From Prochilodus magdalenae (taxonomy: Eukaryota > Chordata > Actinopteri > Characiformes > Prochilodontidae), in NCBI GenBank assembly GCA_024036415.1, contig JAMWET010000156.1, forward strand, positions 186,001-250,000: a stretch of DNA of 64,000 bases, written 5' to 3'. Shown one piece after another: positions 12,291 to 26,290 of the stretch (the first letter of the stretch is position 1; each line of letters begins with the position of its first letter). The position numbers and the translations under genes were made by a program. The notes below the pieces were generated by a model that was given only the letters and a program-made list of their open reading frames with translations, was not told the DNA's origin and did not search any database.

Positions 12291-12574
12291 TGTTTGCTGT
12301 GCTCCCTTTTAGTAAACGATGGGCCGTGGTGGGATTTTGATAATTGTAACAGTTTGTTAATCAATTAAAACTTTAATGAATCACCTTCAAAGTTTATTAT
12401 TACAATCTACTGAACATCCTCGCATTCATTGGAGCCACTGGAGCGGGAAAAGGAAGCTGATGGTATTTGCTCTGTCAGTGCAGCAATCAGAGGGATATAT
12501 ATCTCTGGTCTCCAGATTCCAAAAAAGCAAAAGACAATTGTTCTGTTTGTACTTCCATTTAAGATACAGTAGCT
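12291..12574. other. Short non-genic stretch
   Basis: I see no gene, RNA or classifiable repeat between the 42-bp array and the AT-rich block that follows. Confidence 0.5.
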
Positions 12575-12970
12575 CTCCATAAGCCCATATCCTCATTAAT
12601 TAATTGGAATAACCTCCCCATTCCCGGATTAAAACTTAATTAATCATGCATTCCCAAGGTGTTGAGACAAGGCAACAACCAGGTTACAATCAGGAAATGG
12701 CAAAGCCACAGAGAAGTTTCTCATTTTGCTTCACCAATTAGTATTTAGTACACTTCAAACTTATTAGGCCTGCAAAATGTGATAGAATGGCAATGGAATT
12801 AAAACCTTTATGCAAATATCAGCCTGAGTGTCAATGAATATTCATGCCTTTCCTTTACAGGCATAATGAGAAAAGTCTCTCGGTAACTGGAAGACTAAAG
12901 AAAGAAAATCAATAAATCATACCTAACTTTCTATGCATGAATGTTTGATTAATTGCCATAACATGCTGCA
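12575..12970. promoter_or_regulatory. Candidate conserved noncoding block with dense homeodomain/POU-type words
   Basis: About 400 bp of unique DNA is densely packed with developmental-type binding words. They include 'attaattaattgg' (about 12595), 'ttaattaatcatgcat' (about 12637-12652), the octamer ATGCAAAT at 12810-12817, 'tgaatattcatg' (about 12835) and 'tttgattaattgcc' (about 12944). There is no open frame or repeat match. The motifs are visible in the sequence. The enhancer role is inference, and an ordinary AT-rich stretch could produce some of them. Confidence 0.33.
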
Positions 12971-13419
12971 ACAGTGTGGGCTAATATATCAACTAGGAGC
13001 AAAAGCCTTTTAGTAAAAGATCACTCAGCTTCTGCACACGATCAGGGGCTATTTCACCACTACTGGTGGGGGTCTCTTCTTATCAATGTGCACAACAAAA
13101 CACCAACTCAAAACGAGTTCCTGTGCAATCAGCCCCAATTTAACTTCCTCATTCCGCCAGGAAATCCTTCCAAGCAACACTGTAAACACACACTGACGTG
13201 TGATACAGACTTGCTCATCAGTTCATCTGCTCTGGAAGGAGTCTGGAATGGAGCCAAGCAGAACAAAGCGTAAACCCTTCAGAACTAAGTTAAAGCTGGT
13301 GCAGGTGACGCGCTTTAGACACACTCTGTTTATTCACTCATTGACACAAACGAATGCACCTAGACAGAAATGCCAGATTGCCAGAAACTCGGTACACGGT
13401 TATGGCTTAGCTAGATATG
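12971..13419. other. Non-genic stretch
   Basis: There is no supported gene. Open frames at 12974-13469 overlap in different frames and have no domain. Confidence 0.45.
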
Positions 13420-14410
13420 TACGTATTACAGGTGTGGTCTGGTTATGTGAGGGCACACAAACAGACTGAACAGTCTCTGGGTGGCCCAGACAGACTACCA
13501 GTACAGAGGATAGTTTGATCCGCCGACAGGCACGAGCTGTTCCTTCAGTTTGCTTGTTCACCATTCAGACACAGGTGGTACCTTCATTACACACCCCTGT
13601 CTCTGCCCGGACCGTTTCCAGGCACTCAGCAGAAGGACATTTGGCTTTATGGCACCCATTACATGTCCTGCCATTGACAGCCAGCCACCATCGCCATAGT
13701 TTGCAATTGTGTTGTGAACAAGAATCCTGGACTGGAACCGTATCAGATTTACAGATGAATCCAGGTTCTGTTTGGGATGCAATGGCAGTAGGGTTCAGGC
13801 TTTATGTTGAGCACTTCAATGCTGCCTTTGCTGTGGAGTGACATACTGCCCCAACTACTGGTGTAATGATCTGGCGAGCCATCGTTTACCACAGACGGTT
13901 ACCCCCTGGTAGGGACACCAACAGCTCAGTGATAGGTGCAGGACATCCACCGGCCACACGTGTTGCCTCTTATAGCCAGGCTTCCCACTGCGATTTTTCA
14001 GCAGGACAATGCTCACCCATACCCCCACCTAGATTGCATCACTTCCTTGGCCTGCTCGGTTGCCAGATTCATCATCATTTGAGCATTTATGGCACAAGCT
14101 GAGACACCAGCTCTGGCAACGTACAAGTGTATAGGATCTACAGGCCCAGTTGCAACATCTTTGGGCAAAGGTGCTGCAAGATCAGGATGCCATATGGATA
14201 CCTGTAAGCCTCCATGATCAACAGTATCTCATCTTGTATCCCAGCTAAAGGTGGCCCAACAGGGTACTAGAGCCTACTTTCAGCTGTCTCTCGCATACTG
14301 TAATCACTTACATATATCATCATTACACTCACACATACGAAGCTTCATTCCGTTCCCACATCTCTTCCTTGAGTGTTACTGTTTTTGTGAACGGGTGTAT
14401 TTTCTTATAA
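13420..14410 (+). pseudogene. Decayed Tc1/mariner-like transposase, catalytic core recognisable
   Basis: This is a plus-strand Tc1-like transposase relic from a different lineage than those at 3.5 and 8.9 kb. Three landmarks appear in order. FTDESRFCL lies at 13748-13774 and holds the second catalytic aspartate. FQQDNAHP lies at 13996-14019. The C-terminal end AKGGPTGY with stop TAG lies at 14244-14270, close to where a Tc1 protein should end. They sit in different frames, so several insertions or deletions separate them. The N-terminal helix-turn-helix is not recognisable. In the SPIE region, after 14050, the minus strand and the other frames show only 'ggcacaagctgagacacc'-type remnants. The copy is inactive. 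The boundaries are approximate because I could not identify terminal repeats. Confidence 0.82.
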
Positions 14411-16934
<2,524 letters not shown>

Positions 16935-17115
16935 GCTCCACCTTAATTGGTCCAGCAGTTACATTCTGGTGCCTCAACTTCTTGCTAAAATTCTCCCGTT
17001 CCACCTTAAATGCTACATCAGTTAGGCTATATTCAGACACTTCAGCTTCCTGTGCGAGCAGCAAAGTGTAACTGCAGCACCATATAAGGTGGTACGGGAC
17101 AACTGGAACAAGAAG
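16935..17115. repeat. Foldback repeat, copy 1
   Basis: Two arms of about 47 bp, 16978-17024 and 17069-17115, are inverted copies separated by a 44-bp loop. The left arm contains 'gttccaccttaaatgctac' and the right arm contains 'taactgcagcaccatataag'. A further partial direct copy of the arm, 'gctccaccttaattggtcc', lies at 16935-16953. The same arm sequence forms the hairpin at 22240-22364. No coding content is present, and the element type is unassigned. Confidence 0.7.
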
Positions 17116-17117
17116 CT

Positions 17118-17203
17118 TCATGCTACATTTTACTACATCAGTTTTCATTAGTCTTTCAGATATGAGCTCACCGCTCTCACTCTTAAATAAGAGTTCCATT
17201 ACA
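17118..17203. repeat. Interspersed repeat segment, first member of a pair
   Basis: The segment starting 'catgctacattttactac' and ending 'gagttccattacagc' closely matches 18548-18630 in direct orientation, with a few substitutions and small gaps. It directly abuts the right arm of the foldback repeat. Confidence 0.7.
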
Positions 17204-18547
17204 GCTTATTATATCTGCCCATAAGCAGTCATTTCTTGTAGCTCCTCTCACATTCAAGATACAAGATACACTTTAAGATACATCATCTGTGGGGAGAATT
17301 CTTTAAACCAGAAAATCTGCAGACGTAGTAACGGTCACTTTTTTCATTTTTGGCCAGAGAGCCTTCTAATGTACTAATGTGGCTAACAATGTATGGGAGC
17401 TCGTAACCTCCAATTAGCATGATGTCAACGTATTGATTTAAGTAAGATCGATTACAATGTATATCGCAGCCTATTTGCACCCTGTGGCGAGGACTTCCCA
17501 GCTGCCTGTTCACTTTCTGAGACTGGCTAAATGTATTTTTACCTTACAGATAAAATGAATGGCCTAAAAGCATATTACCACTGTTCTGTAAAACCTTGTG
17601 TTTTATGGCTTAGTTTGACCACCCCAGTTAGCCTCTGCATTGTTCTCCATGTTTTAGATATAAGGAAGTGAACAGTCCACATGCAATATACTGTGGAAAA
17701 CCATCACAATTACCACTAGACCAGGAATGCCAAAATTCAGGTCAAAACCGTGAAAGGCAATGCTAATTTCTGCCAGTGCTGATATGAGATTGTATAGCAT
17801 GTAATGGCAATTTTCATTAATATGTTTTGGTCATTTTGCAATAAACACAGACATCTGAAGGTTACAAAGGACATTAACACATGATTGCTCCCCAAAGAAC
17901 CTTCAAACGAAAACAAACTGTATCCAGCTTTTAATACAAGCTCATTTAAAAAGAGATTTTGCCATTCCTTGTCATTTATTATGACATTTTCATGAAAAAA
18001 GAATATAAACGTCAGCTGTCAGGTCCGAATGATGTAATAAATCACAAATAAAAAAAACAGAGATACACGCTTTTCTTTGGACTGTGAGGTTTTAGAGTGA
18101 GCAGTGTTTCTAGGAATTCAAGAACTACAGTAATGCTATTTTTCCACAAGATTGGTTCCATCTATTGAAACTCAAAACAGGAGCGTTTTCCACTGGGCTT
18201 TCCAAGAATTGAACGCCTTGGTATCCAACAAAAGCTGAACAACGAATAAGAGAATTATTACAACACCTGCAGAGTTTAAACGCAAGGTATTACAATACAA
18301 AGTATGAAGTATGACAATTCCATTAAATCAAAATGCACCCTAGAAGGCCCTGATGGTTCCCCGCTACCACTATGCCTCTAGCTCTACTGCAAGTCAAAGA
18401 TGTCTTGTGCCCACCATCATCAATCCATGTTTGCTTGCTCTTTTTCTTTGTGCAAGTAAATAATAACCAATCATACGTTCCATGACAAGACGGCTGAAAG
18501 AAATACGGGCGCTCACATTAGAATATCAATTAGCATTCCTCACAGCC
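17204..18547. other. Non-genic stretch, no supported gene
   Basis: I see no gene. Simple A-rich runs occur near 18050. The sequence lies between the two members of the repeat pair. Confidence 0.5.
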
Positions 18548-18630
18548 TCATGCTACATTTTACCACATCAATCTTCCCTTGTCTCTCAGGGACGAGAGAA
18601 CTGCTCACTCTTAAATAAGTTCCATTACAA
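18548..18630. repeat. Interspersed repeat segment, second member of a pair
   Basis: Starts 'tcatgctacattttaccac' and shares 'ctcactcttaaataag' and 'ttccattacaagg' with 17118-17203. Here no foldback arm is visible beside it, so the unit can occur without the arms. Confidence 0.65.
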
Positions 18631-21600
18631 GGTATATTTGTTCCATGCGGTGAGGATCCCTGAGCCGTGGTCGTTTGCTTTGTTTACCTGCCTTAGATTG
18701 GCCGGTGCCAACGGCAACAATTTCTGATGAGGATTGACGAGTCAGCACGGTGAAGGCTACAGACCATAAAGCTATAACGTGAGAGCCAGCAGCCCAAAGT
18801 GCCACCTCCAATAATCCCCCTAATCCATGATACCCTTTGCTTCTTTTCTTAATATATCGGGCCATACACTAGCTGTTTGTCTGGCGTGAGATCTCACAAG
18901 CTACTCGAGAGAAAAAAGAAAAAGCTTAGCTCTGAGATATCGCAGTCTTTTCTGGCTCTTTTTTTTCAGCGCCAGGCTCCGCCATGACAGAAGCAGGAGG
19001 TCATTTGTCTTGAGACATAAGCACCGCTTCAGCTGTTTTCAGCTCAGATCAGGCGCCTGTCAGGCCGTTCATTGTCTGGCCTTGATGAAAGGCGAGCGTT
19101 CGCAGGTATATACTTCACAGCCTTCAGCAAGAGTTGAATTCTTTATCACTGGCCCTCTTTAGAGTCTCCCAGCCTGATCAAAAGTGGACCGCAACAAGTC
19201 CACCGCCTTAACAGCTGGCACTGACCCTAAGCCAATCTGATAGAGACGCATTCTAAATGAAGCTGTTTCTTTACCGTGCAGCTCCCAAAAAGGTAGGTTA
19301 ATTGATTTTTTGTATTCAAGCTAATCAAAGAGCAAAATCAAATAGTACTTGTCCACACGTCTCCTCCATGTGGATGGATAAAGAGTTCCGTTTACTAAAC
19401 CCTGATTTCAAGAGACGTGCAGCCTTCTGGGAAGTTTTAAATGCTAACACCTTTCCTTTTGAAAGAGCTCTTTGGAGTGATGCCATAAAAGAAGCACTTT
19501 AAGTTCCCAGTTTAAGATGTTCCCGTGTGATTAGTCTTTCAAGGGTTAAACAGATTAAAAGCTCAGTCTTGTTCTTTGCTTAGCCGTTTTATGGTTGTTA
19601 CATGTGACACAACTCTTTTTTTTATTACCCAGTTGTCTGTCCTTCTGCTCAAAGGGTCTCCCTGTATCACATGCCACTGTAAAGCTGGGAGATTGAAGGA
19701 GGCCTGTGCTTCCTTCTCCTCTGTTAGAACTACTGCTAATCTGAAATCATCTTGCAGCTCAATGCGCTTGGAGGAGAATGCTAAATGCCAGTTCTGTTAC
19801 GTGAGCTAATTTGAACTTTGGAGACCACAGCATTTTGTCACAGAACCCCCTCCATCCCGAACTCCAGCGTAGAACATTGGTTTTTTAACAATTATTTATT
19901 TTTTTTACTTTTTTACTTACTGCCTTTCTTTGTTTATGACTGATTGATATATTTACTGGCATCTCCTCATGTTCATGCAATGAAACTATTTATTGGTAAA
20001 GTCATTTTTGAAAAAATAAAGTTACACTATTGTTTAGTTATTATGGAAGTTAGATAAAGAATTAATTGACAGAGATTTTAAGAACTGAGAAATAGAGTAT
20101 TGCTAAATTGGCAAACTGGTTTGCTAAAACCTGCTACTGAATTAAGAGCCATTTGGGGGCAGAGAGACTTGACTGTACTTTGTAAGTTTAGCCAACTGAT
20201 TTAACTCACTCAAATAAGCTGGTAATGCTCATCACTATCACCATCACCCTAGAATTAGAGTTGTCTTTTATGTCTCTTCCTGGACAAAAATGTCCAAACA
20301 TTTTTATACAATGACTGAGTTTAATTAGTTTACCAAATCAGCCTCAAGGTAGGATACATCATGTCTCAATCTTCCACATTAAGCTACTACTACCAATTCT
20401 GGGGTCTAACTTCATTGTGTTGTGTTGGTTCATCTGACGGACTGTCTGCTGTAGTTCACACCTTTCGTTTTCTACAGCATTATTATAGGCCAAAAAGTGA
20501 AGAACAGAGCTGAACACACTTCAGTCATTATGCAAATAGATGGTGGATGAACTAAGAAGTTCCGCTGCAGTTCTATGGGGGTATTTGGGCTTTTTGGTAG
20601 CTACGTGTACTTGAGGTCATTTATCACTGAGAAAACACATGACTGTGGAAAGAATCCGCTTTGCTAAAATTAGCGTGTGATGGATAACGACGCAGTAGCC
20701 GAGACAGCTTTGCCAATAAATGTTCCTCTGAAGTGAGAAAAGAAAGAAATTTTTCCCACAGCCATAAGAATAATGTGTGTTTTGCTCGGGCGTCTGCCAC
20801 ACAGACAGCTAAATTGGCAGCAGTGTCTTCTAGGGGCGGATCTTCCGCATTACTGACGACCTGCTCTGTCGATTAGGATGCTTTTCAGGCCCTAATAGGC
20901 ACCAGTGTCAAAGCTCATCCCTCAAACAAGAAGCGCGCAGGACACACACGCTCAGCAAAGTTTAATGGTGCCAAAATACTTAGGCTGATAATTTAATATT
21001 TCCATTCGAACTGGCAGCTCGGAGCGACATTGCTTTAATGGATTAAATCTACTCCAAATTGCTAACTCAATTGAACACAATGTGTGCAACCCAGCAGAAC
21101 AATTCTGGAAAGCGCGTGGAAAGGGTTCCGCGTTGCCCGGGCACCCAAGAACACGTTCTTCGCAGGCAGCCAATCAATCAGCTGCACTAACGGCTGTCTC
21201 TCAGCCCTACATGACGGCTTTTTACAGCTCAGCTCTCTTGAGCTAAGTGCACTGCTGACCTTTTGTGGCACACTTAGCACCCCTCCTCGCCAAACGAATC
21301 AGTGCCAAACAATTTATTCCAACGTGTGCAGGTGGAGACCAGAACCTCAATATCAAGTTTCAAACCACAAATGGTTTTAGCATTTAGATTCAGACTTAAA
21401 AGGTTCAAAAGTAGATAGAAACCTGGAAAGCGTTAAATTACTTATCCAGGCTATGCACACTAATGAGTTCTTTCAGAGCAACTTTTGCAAAACTGGCTAG
21501 GAAGACTGGAAAGTTCAAAGAATGGTCATAAACAACACTCTATAGGACAACTCGGCCTAATGTCACAACAGCAAAGAATTCCCCAGATGGATAACAGTGG

Positions 21601-22239
21601 TAGCACTTCAATGGTGCGTCAAGAAGTCCTGATCCTTATCTGGGAGTTATTTAACCAGGTTATTGGAGGACACAGAACTTTTTTAGTGATCTTGTCATAA
21701 AACATCTAAATACTGAAATACCGGCAGTCTATAAGCTCTACTTTTGTCGCTGGTTCAGACATTAATTCTTACTGTTGAGCTTCAGAGGTAGCCTTTATTT
21801 TATGGGCTATAGCCATGTTTTATGGACGTCCGGTATTGTAACAAGTATGTAATTTGACTGGCGGAATCAGTCATTTCTACAAATGAAACCCCAAAGAAAC
21901 ATCATCGCACGAACATTTACATCAGAATCTGCAACAGGTGCCACACCTCCGAACAACCACACACTGTGCAGCAAACTGGCGTATAGACTAGCATTATTAT
22001 TATCATTATTATGAAGTGGGTTCATTCATTTACCAAATGCTGCACCCCACAACCGAAAATGCATTACCCAGTGAGAGGTGGTTAAGAGGCATGTCCGTCT
22101 CTTCATAAGACACTTTGAAGATTTTGTCGTTAACTTCAGAACTAAGCGTCACGTCATGTTTGATATAAGCTTCTTGTCCTAAGTTAACCAAAATAAAACA
22201 TAACGGGACGCACCACTTCAAGCTCAATTTTTCATTCAG
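18631..22239. other. Non-genic stretch, no supported gene
   Basis: About 3.6 kb holds no supported exon, RNA gene or transposon. Bases 18880-19120 and 20540-21300 are complex, CpG-containing sequence that could include regulatory DNA. A short ATT/ATC run lies at about 21993-22011. Open frames of 60-98 codons overlap each other on both strands and carry no domain. Confidence 0.5.
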
Positions 22240-22398
22240 CAGCTTCTTGTTCAAATTGTCCTGTTCCACCTTAAATATTGCAGCAGTTAGTATTCAGCCT
22301 CAGGCCTCAGACTGTAACTGCTGCAGCATTTACGGTAGAACGAGAAAATCTGAACAAAAAGCTGGTGGCATACAATGTAGGTGTTTCTAATAAACAAT
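22240..22398. repeat. Foldback repeat, copy 2, joined to the 'gtgtttctaataaa' end motif
   Basis: Arms of about 51 bp, 22240-22290 and 22314-22364, are inverted copies around a 23-bp loop that is itself palindromic ('cagcctcaggcctcag'). The arms match those at 16978-17115. The right arm runs into 'gtaggtgtttctaataaa' (22377-22394), the terminal motif of the MITE at 11683. This suggests the foldback arms and that terminus belong to one element family. Confidence 0.75.
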
Positions 22399-23540
22399 AT
22401 GCCGATATGCTCCGTTTAAAACACAGAATAAAAGAAATATCTATAGCAACAAATGATTACACGCTCAGTGTTTTCCATTGTTAGCTATTAGAGGATGCCA
22501 CACACGAGCATTTCCATAGTTCATTATCTGCTGCAGGCAATAGGACGGAGGACACTGCCATTGGCAAGAGAGGGAAAAAACGCAATTAGAAAAGCAATCA
22601 ATTCAAACATTGTCCTTTTTGGTGGCAGAACCTTTTAGACAAAGCTGTGCGCACATTGATTCGGTCACAATCAAGGCCGAAATCGCAAGCGTACAGATGG
22701 TGACGCTCTAATTAAAGCGGATTACATTAAGCAAAATGCCAGCCACACCGAGTAATAGGACGAGGAGATTTGACTAAAGCAATGCTGAATTTATGCAACT
22801 GAGAAATAGAGGTTGGTCAACTCATTTGATCCGCTTACATAATGGAGCTTTTTGAATACCCACAAGTTTGTATTCCTGTCCTTGTTGGGTGCTTCTATTG
22901 ACTTCTATTAACTGTATTACTATAGGTAAATGCCAACTAACTCTGAAGATACAAAAGAAAACCTTCCCACAAAGGAAAATTTGGTATTTCTATTTTCTGA
23001 AATAGATGCTTATACAGAATATATTTGATATTGTTCTTCATACATACTGCTGCTAGTCTGTAAAAGCTTTAAATACCTCTGGGCAAAGTAGACTTAAACC
23101 TAATACAATGAGAAATCATCACAATTTATGTTCAGTTGAGATTACAGTTTAAAATACTATGTTGCTGAGCTGTAATCAAAAATATGCAATTTTGGGGAAT
23201 AACAATAACACACTTGCAGCCATGTGATTATTAGCTTGGTTGCAAGACAAACATTTCCATAATTATAGAAACTAAAATTTTGTCATTTTAAATTAATAAG
23301 ACAATTTGATTTGTAGGTATTTTGTTAAAAGTTGTATTAAAATTCAGAACATTATAAATTGAAATTTGCATCGATCGATCGACTAATATCTTATTAATAG
23401 ATATTCAGGTAGGAAGTTTCAGTATGTCAGCAGAGATACTGGTCAAGGCAAAAAATACCCAGATGTGGTTTATAGACTAACACACACAACTACCAACTTT
23501 GAATTTAAGGTTTCCAGCACCTGTTTAAAGATGTGCTGCA
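22399..23540. promoter_or_regulatory. Unique stretch with candidate noncoding conserved block at about 22500-22830
   Basis: Bases 22500-22830 are non-repetitive, carry CpGs and show AT cores such as 'gcaattagaaaagcaatc' and 'ctctaattaaagcgg'. This is a texture seen in vertebrate enhancers. The remainder to 23540 is plain AT-rich DNA with 'atcgatcgatcga' at about 23371. No coding signal is present. The regulatory call is inference. Confidence 0.22.
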
Positions 23541-23585
23541 ATTACAGTCTGGCGCCATACAAGCTGTAGCATTTAAGGTGGAACA
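23541..23585. repeat. Partial foldback arm
   Basis: 'gctgtagcatttaaggtgg' matches one arm of the foldback repeats at 16978 and 22240. No partner arm is visible nearby. Confidence 0.5.
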
Positions 23586-23589
23586 GCGC

Positions 23590-23672
23590 TATCTGGTGTT
23601 GACCTGAGAAGGATGGGTTCCCTTTTGGAATAGCTGTTATAAAAGCGCTATATGAATAAATTTGACTTGGCT
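23590..23672 (+). mobile_element. LINE 3' tail fragment
   Basis: Contains 'tggtgttgacctgagaagg', 'atgggttcccttttg' and then 'aaaagcgctatatgaataaa' followed by 'tttgacttg'. This is the recognisable 3' end of a very common teleost non-LTR retrotransposon (Rex1/CR1/L2 type, exact family not resolved). Only the tail is present, as expected from 5'-truncated insertion. Confidence 0.65.
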
Positions 23673-25052
23673 CATGGTGGTTGGGTTTATCAGTCAGTGT
23701 GTGTCAGCCCTTCCCCATGCTAGCGACACTCAGTCAACAAGCCATTGCTGAGAAAATGAAATAAATCAAACGTGAAAGCTGCTGGTGTTCTCAAAACAAC
23801 AGGCTGACCACTCTAGAGTCCAGACCTCAACATCACTGAATGTGTTGGGCTTTGTTTGAAGTGGCACAAATTTGTTTCTTTGCCCTAATCTGACACAGCT
23901 CTGACGCTTTCATCGCAAATCTGATGGCTCAGATTTTCCCCACCTGAGCCACCTTTATATGTGGTCCTTGGCGATATATGAATCCCATTCATGGCTATGC
24001 AAACTCAATGAGAATGCTCAGATGAGAATTCAGGTAAGAGCCAGTACATAGTGTAAACGCAACACATCTGACTCTTTTCTGCCTTCAGAGATGTTCAGAT
24101 CTGTTTACCTTCACTGCCAAGGCCCCATCTGCCGTTCAGTTTGTTAGCTGTGACTCTTTAAGTGATGTTACTGATTAGGATGCACGTATGCAGGTCATTT
24201 CAGGACGCCAGTTCGTTCACAGTAACGACAGATCTGAGTCCCTTGTCTACACAAATGTGAAACGTTAAAACGATCCGATCTGAGCAAAAACTCGGAACTG
24301 GAATCCTAATGAGGACGCTATGTGACCATAGCCTTGGATTGTGAGAGGCAGAAAATGCAATCAGCTTCTGACAGAACTTTGAAGAGGTGTGAGGAGTGTA
24401 GGTGTGCTGCTGCAGATTTCTTTGAAAAACTCCCAAAGGTCTCCTGAAGAGAACGAAGGGCAGGATCTCTTGCTAAATATGCTAAATACCGAAACAACGG
24501 AATGTCCAGCTGTGTTTAGTTTCTGTGCCACTTTCTGTTACATATATATTTTTGCATATGATGCTGAAAAATGAATGCAATAATGAATAAATTATCCTCA
24601 ACATTGCTGACATTCAATCCCCACAAAGATCTCTATACACACACATACACACACAGGCACACGCACACACCTGAACTCCCCAGTGGCTTTATGTTGGTGG
24701 AGGAGGGCACGTGGCTGCACATAATCCGACCAGTCCATCCGCTGGGCCCGAGTGTGATGCGGTTAGCATCGGCAGCAGCAGCAGTGTTGAATTCTAATTG
24801 TTTTGAAGGGTAGAGAAGTGAATGGTTGCCGTGGCGACCAGCATCAGTCTGAAGGTGGAGGTTGGGAATGGCACCAGTGGCGTGTGTGTGTGTGAGTGTT
24901 AGTCTCTGTCGCCTGATTGCTGTGATCAGAATTTTGAGTTTCTTGTAGCATTTTCAGAAGCTCCTGCCACCCTTCGCTTTCAGGCAGCAGCAGAAAACAC
25001 CTCGCTGTTCTGTGAACACCACATACATACATACACTTTACACAGCACAGGT
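23673..25052. other. Non-genic stretch with short CA and GT microsatellites
   Basis: An interrupted (CA)n lies at 24635-24671 and a short (GT)n at 24882-24896. Several CATA repeats lie at about 25020-25036, beside the foldback element. No gene was recognised. Confidence 0.6.
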
Positions 25053-25730
25053 ATATATACCCACTGGCCACTTCATCAGAAACACCTCCTTGCATCTACA
25101 CGTAGGTTCCAGCTTTGTAGTTCTACAGCTACAGACGGTAGTTCATCTGATTCTTTGGTACTTTATTACCCTGTTCCTTAATGGTCAGGACCCCTACAAG
25201 ACCACCACAGAGCAGGTAATAGGTGGGTGGTGGATCAGTCTTAGCACTGCAGTGACACCGACATGGTGGTGGTGTGTTAGCTCATCTGCTGCTACACAGT
25301 TTTGTCTTGGTCATGCTCTAGTACTTCATCAGTGGTAAGACGAGGCTGCCCACAGGATGCTGCCCATAGGATGCTGCTCACAGGACGCCGCACACAGGAT
25401 GCTGCACACAGGACGCTGCACACAGGATGCTGCCCACAGAACGCTGCCCACAGGATGCTGCACACAGGATGCTGCCTATAGGACGCTGCCCACAGGACGC
25501 TGCCCACAGGACGCTGCCCACTGGACGCTGCCCACTGGACGCTGCCCACAGGACTGGATAGTTATGGTTGGAGGACGATCCTCAGTCCAGCAGAGACTCT
25601 GAGGTGTTTAAACACTCCAGTAGCACTGCTGTGTCTCATCCACTCACACCAGCCCAACACACACTAACACACCGCCGCCACATCAGTGTGACTGCAGTGC
25701 TGAGACTGATCCATGCTCTTGTAGACTAGA
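25053..25730. mobile_element. Foldback-type non-autonomous DNA element with expanded internal minisatellite
   Basis: The left end is 'actggccacttcatcag' plus 'aaacacct', the family terminus also seen at 30567 and 56436. Inverted arms are visible within the copy: 25231-25280 ('tggatcagtcttagcactg' onwards) pairs with 25664-25713 ('actgcagtgctgagactg'), about 50 bp with few mismatches. The centre is occupied by a 14-bp repeat array. There is no transposase. The right half of a sister copy lies at 30920-31245, where 'cctgaccattgaagaacagg' is the inverted partner of 'cctgttccttaatggtcagg' in this copy (25176-25195). The outer right end is missing or degraded here. Confidence 0.8.
25344..25554. 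repeat. 14-bp tandem array inside the foldback element
   Basis: About fifteen units of 'gctgcccacaggac' run head to tail, with substitutions such as 'gctgcacacaggat' and 'gctgcccactggac'. The sister element at 30957-31003 has about three units, so most of the array arose after the two copies diverged. Fourteen is not a multiple of three, but three units make 42 bp, so both strands stay open over the array. Those frames are artefacts. Confidence 0.93.
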
Positions 25731-26290
25731 AAGATGAGGGATACACAACACTTTAGACAAGAGTTCTTTTACTGAGCACGGCAGCTGCTGAGACCTCCGC
25801 CAGCATTGTTTGAACAGCTGAGGATCAGGGTAAGTCACCAATTCCCAGAGGTACCAAAGCAGAAAGACTGAGCGTCATGTCCTGCTGGACCCCAAACAGT
25901 TGCTTACATGCCCTGCCTCCAAGTTCATTGTGCCAGACTTGTTGTCTAGCTTCCTTGCACTGGCCCCACCACTGGGCATTCCAGTGCCCACTTCTTCAGC
26001 TGGGCTTGACTGTGCTGCCTGCATTTGAGTCCTTGATGGCTGTCTCTGCTGAGCTGCCTTCTACCTGAAGTCCCAAGACGGTTGCAGGATAACAGGCAGG
26101 ACACCTCTAGCCATACAACTCTCGTAGGCACCAACACTGCACTGTCTCCACTAAACAACCCTCAGCCCAGCAGAGAATGACACAACCAAATCTGCTGCAC
26201 ACGCAATATCCACACCATTAAAGTCAAAATGGTGATATCTGAATCAACAGGACGTCTTCCAAAGTCTCAGGCTAAAGTACTGAAGTGACC
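25731..26290. other. Non-genic stretch
   Basis: No gene is supported. Open frames at 25877-26158 overlap on opposite strands without any domain. Confidence 0.5.

Noticed and set aside
11879..12364. Minus-strand open frame of 161 codons with a 14-residue period
   Set aside because: The period is the 42-bp DNA array read in frame. The repeated peptide is a by-product, and a second frame is open over the same array.
13515..14102. Plus-strand frames of 108 and 78 codons as separate genes
   Set aside because: They are in the wrong frames over a Tc1 transposase whose DES, QQDNA and GGPTGY landmarks lie in other frames of the same stretch.
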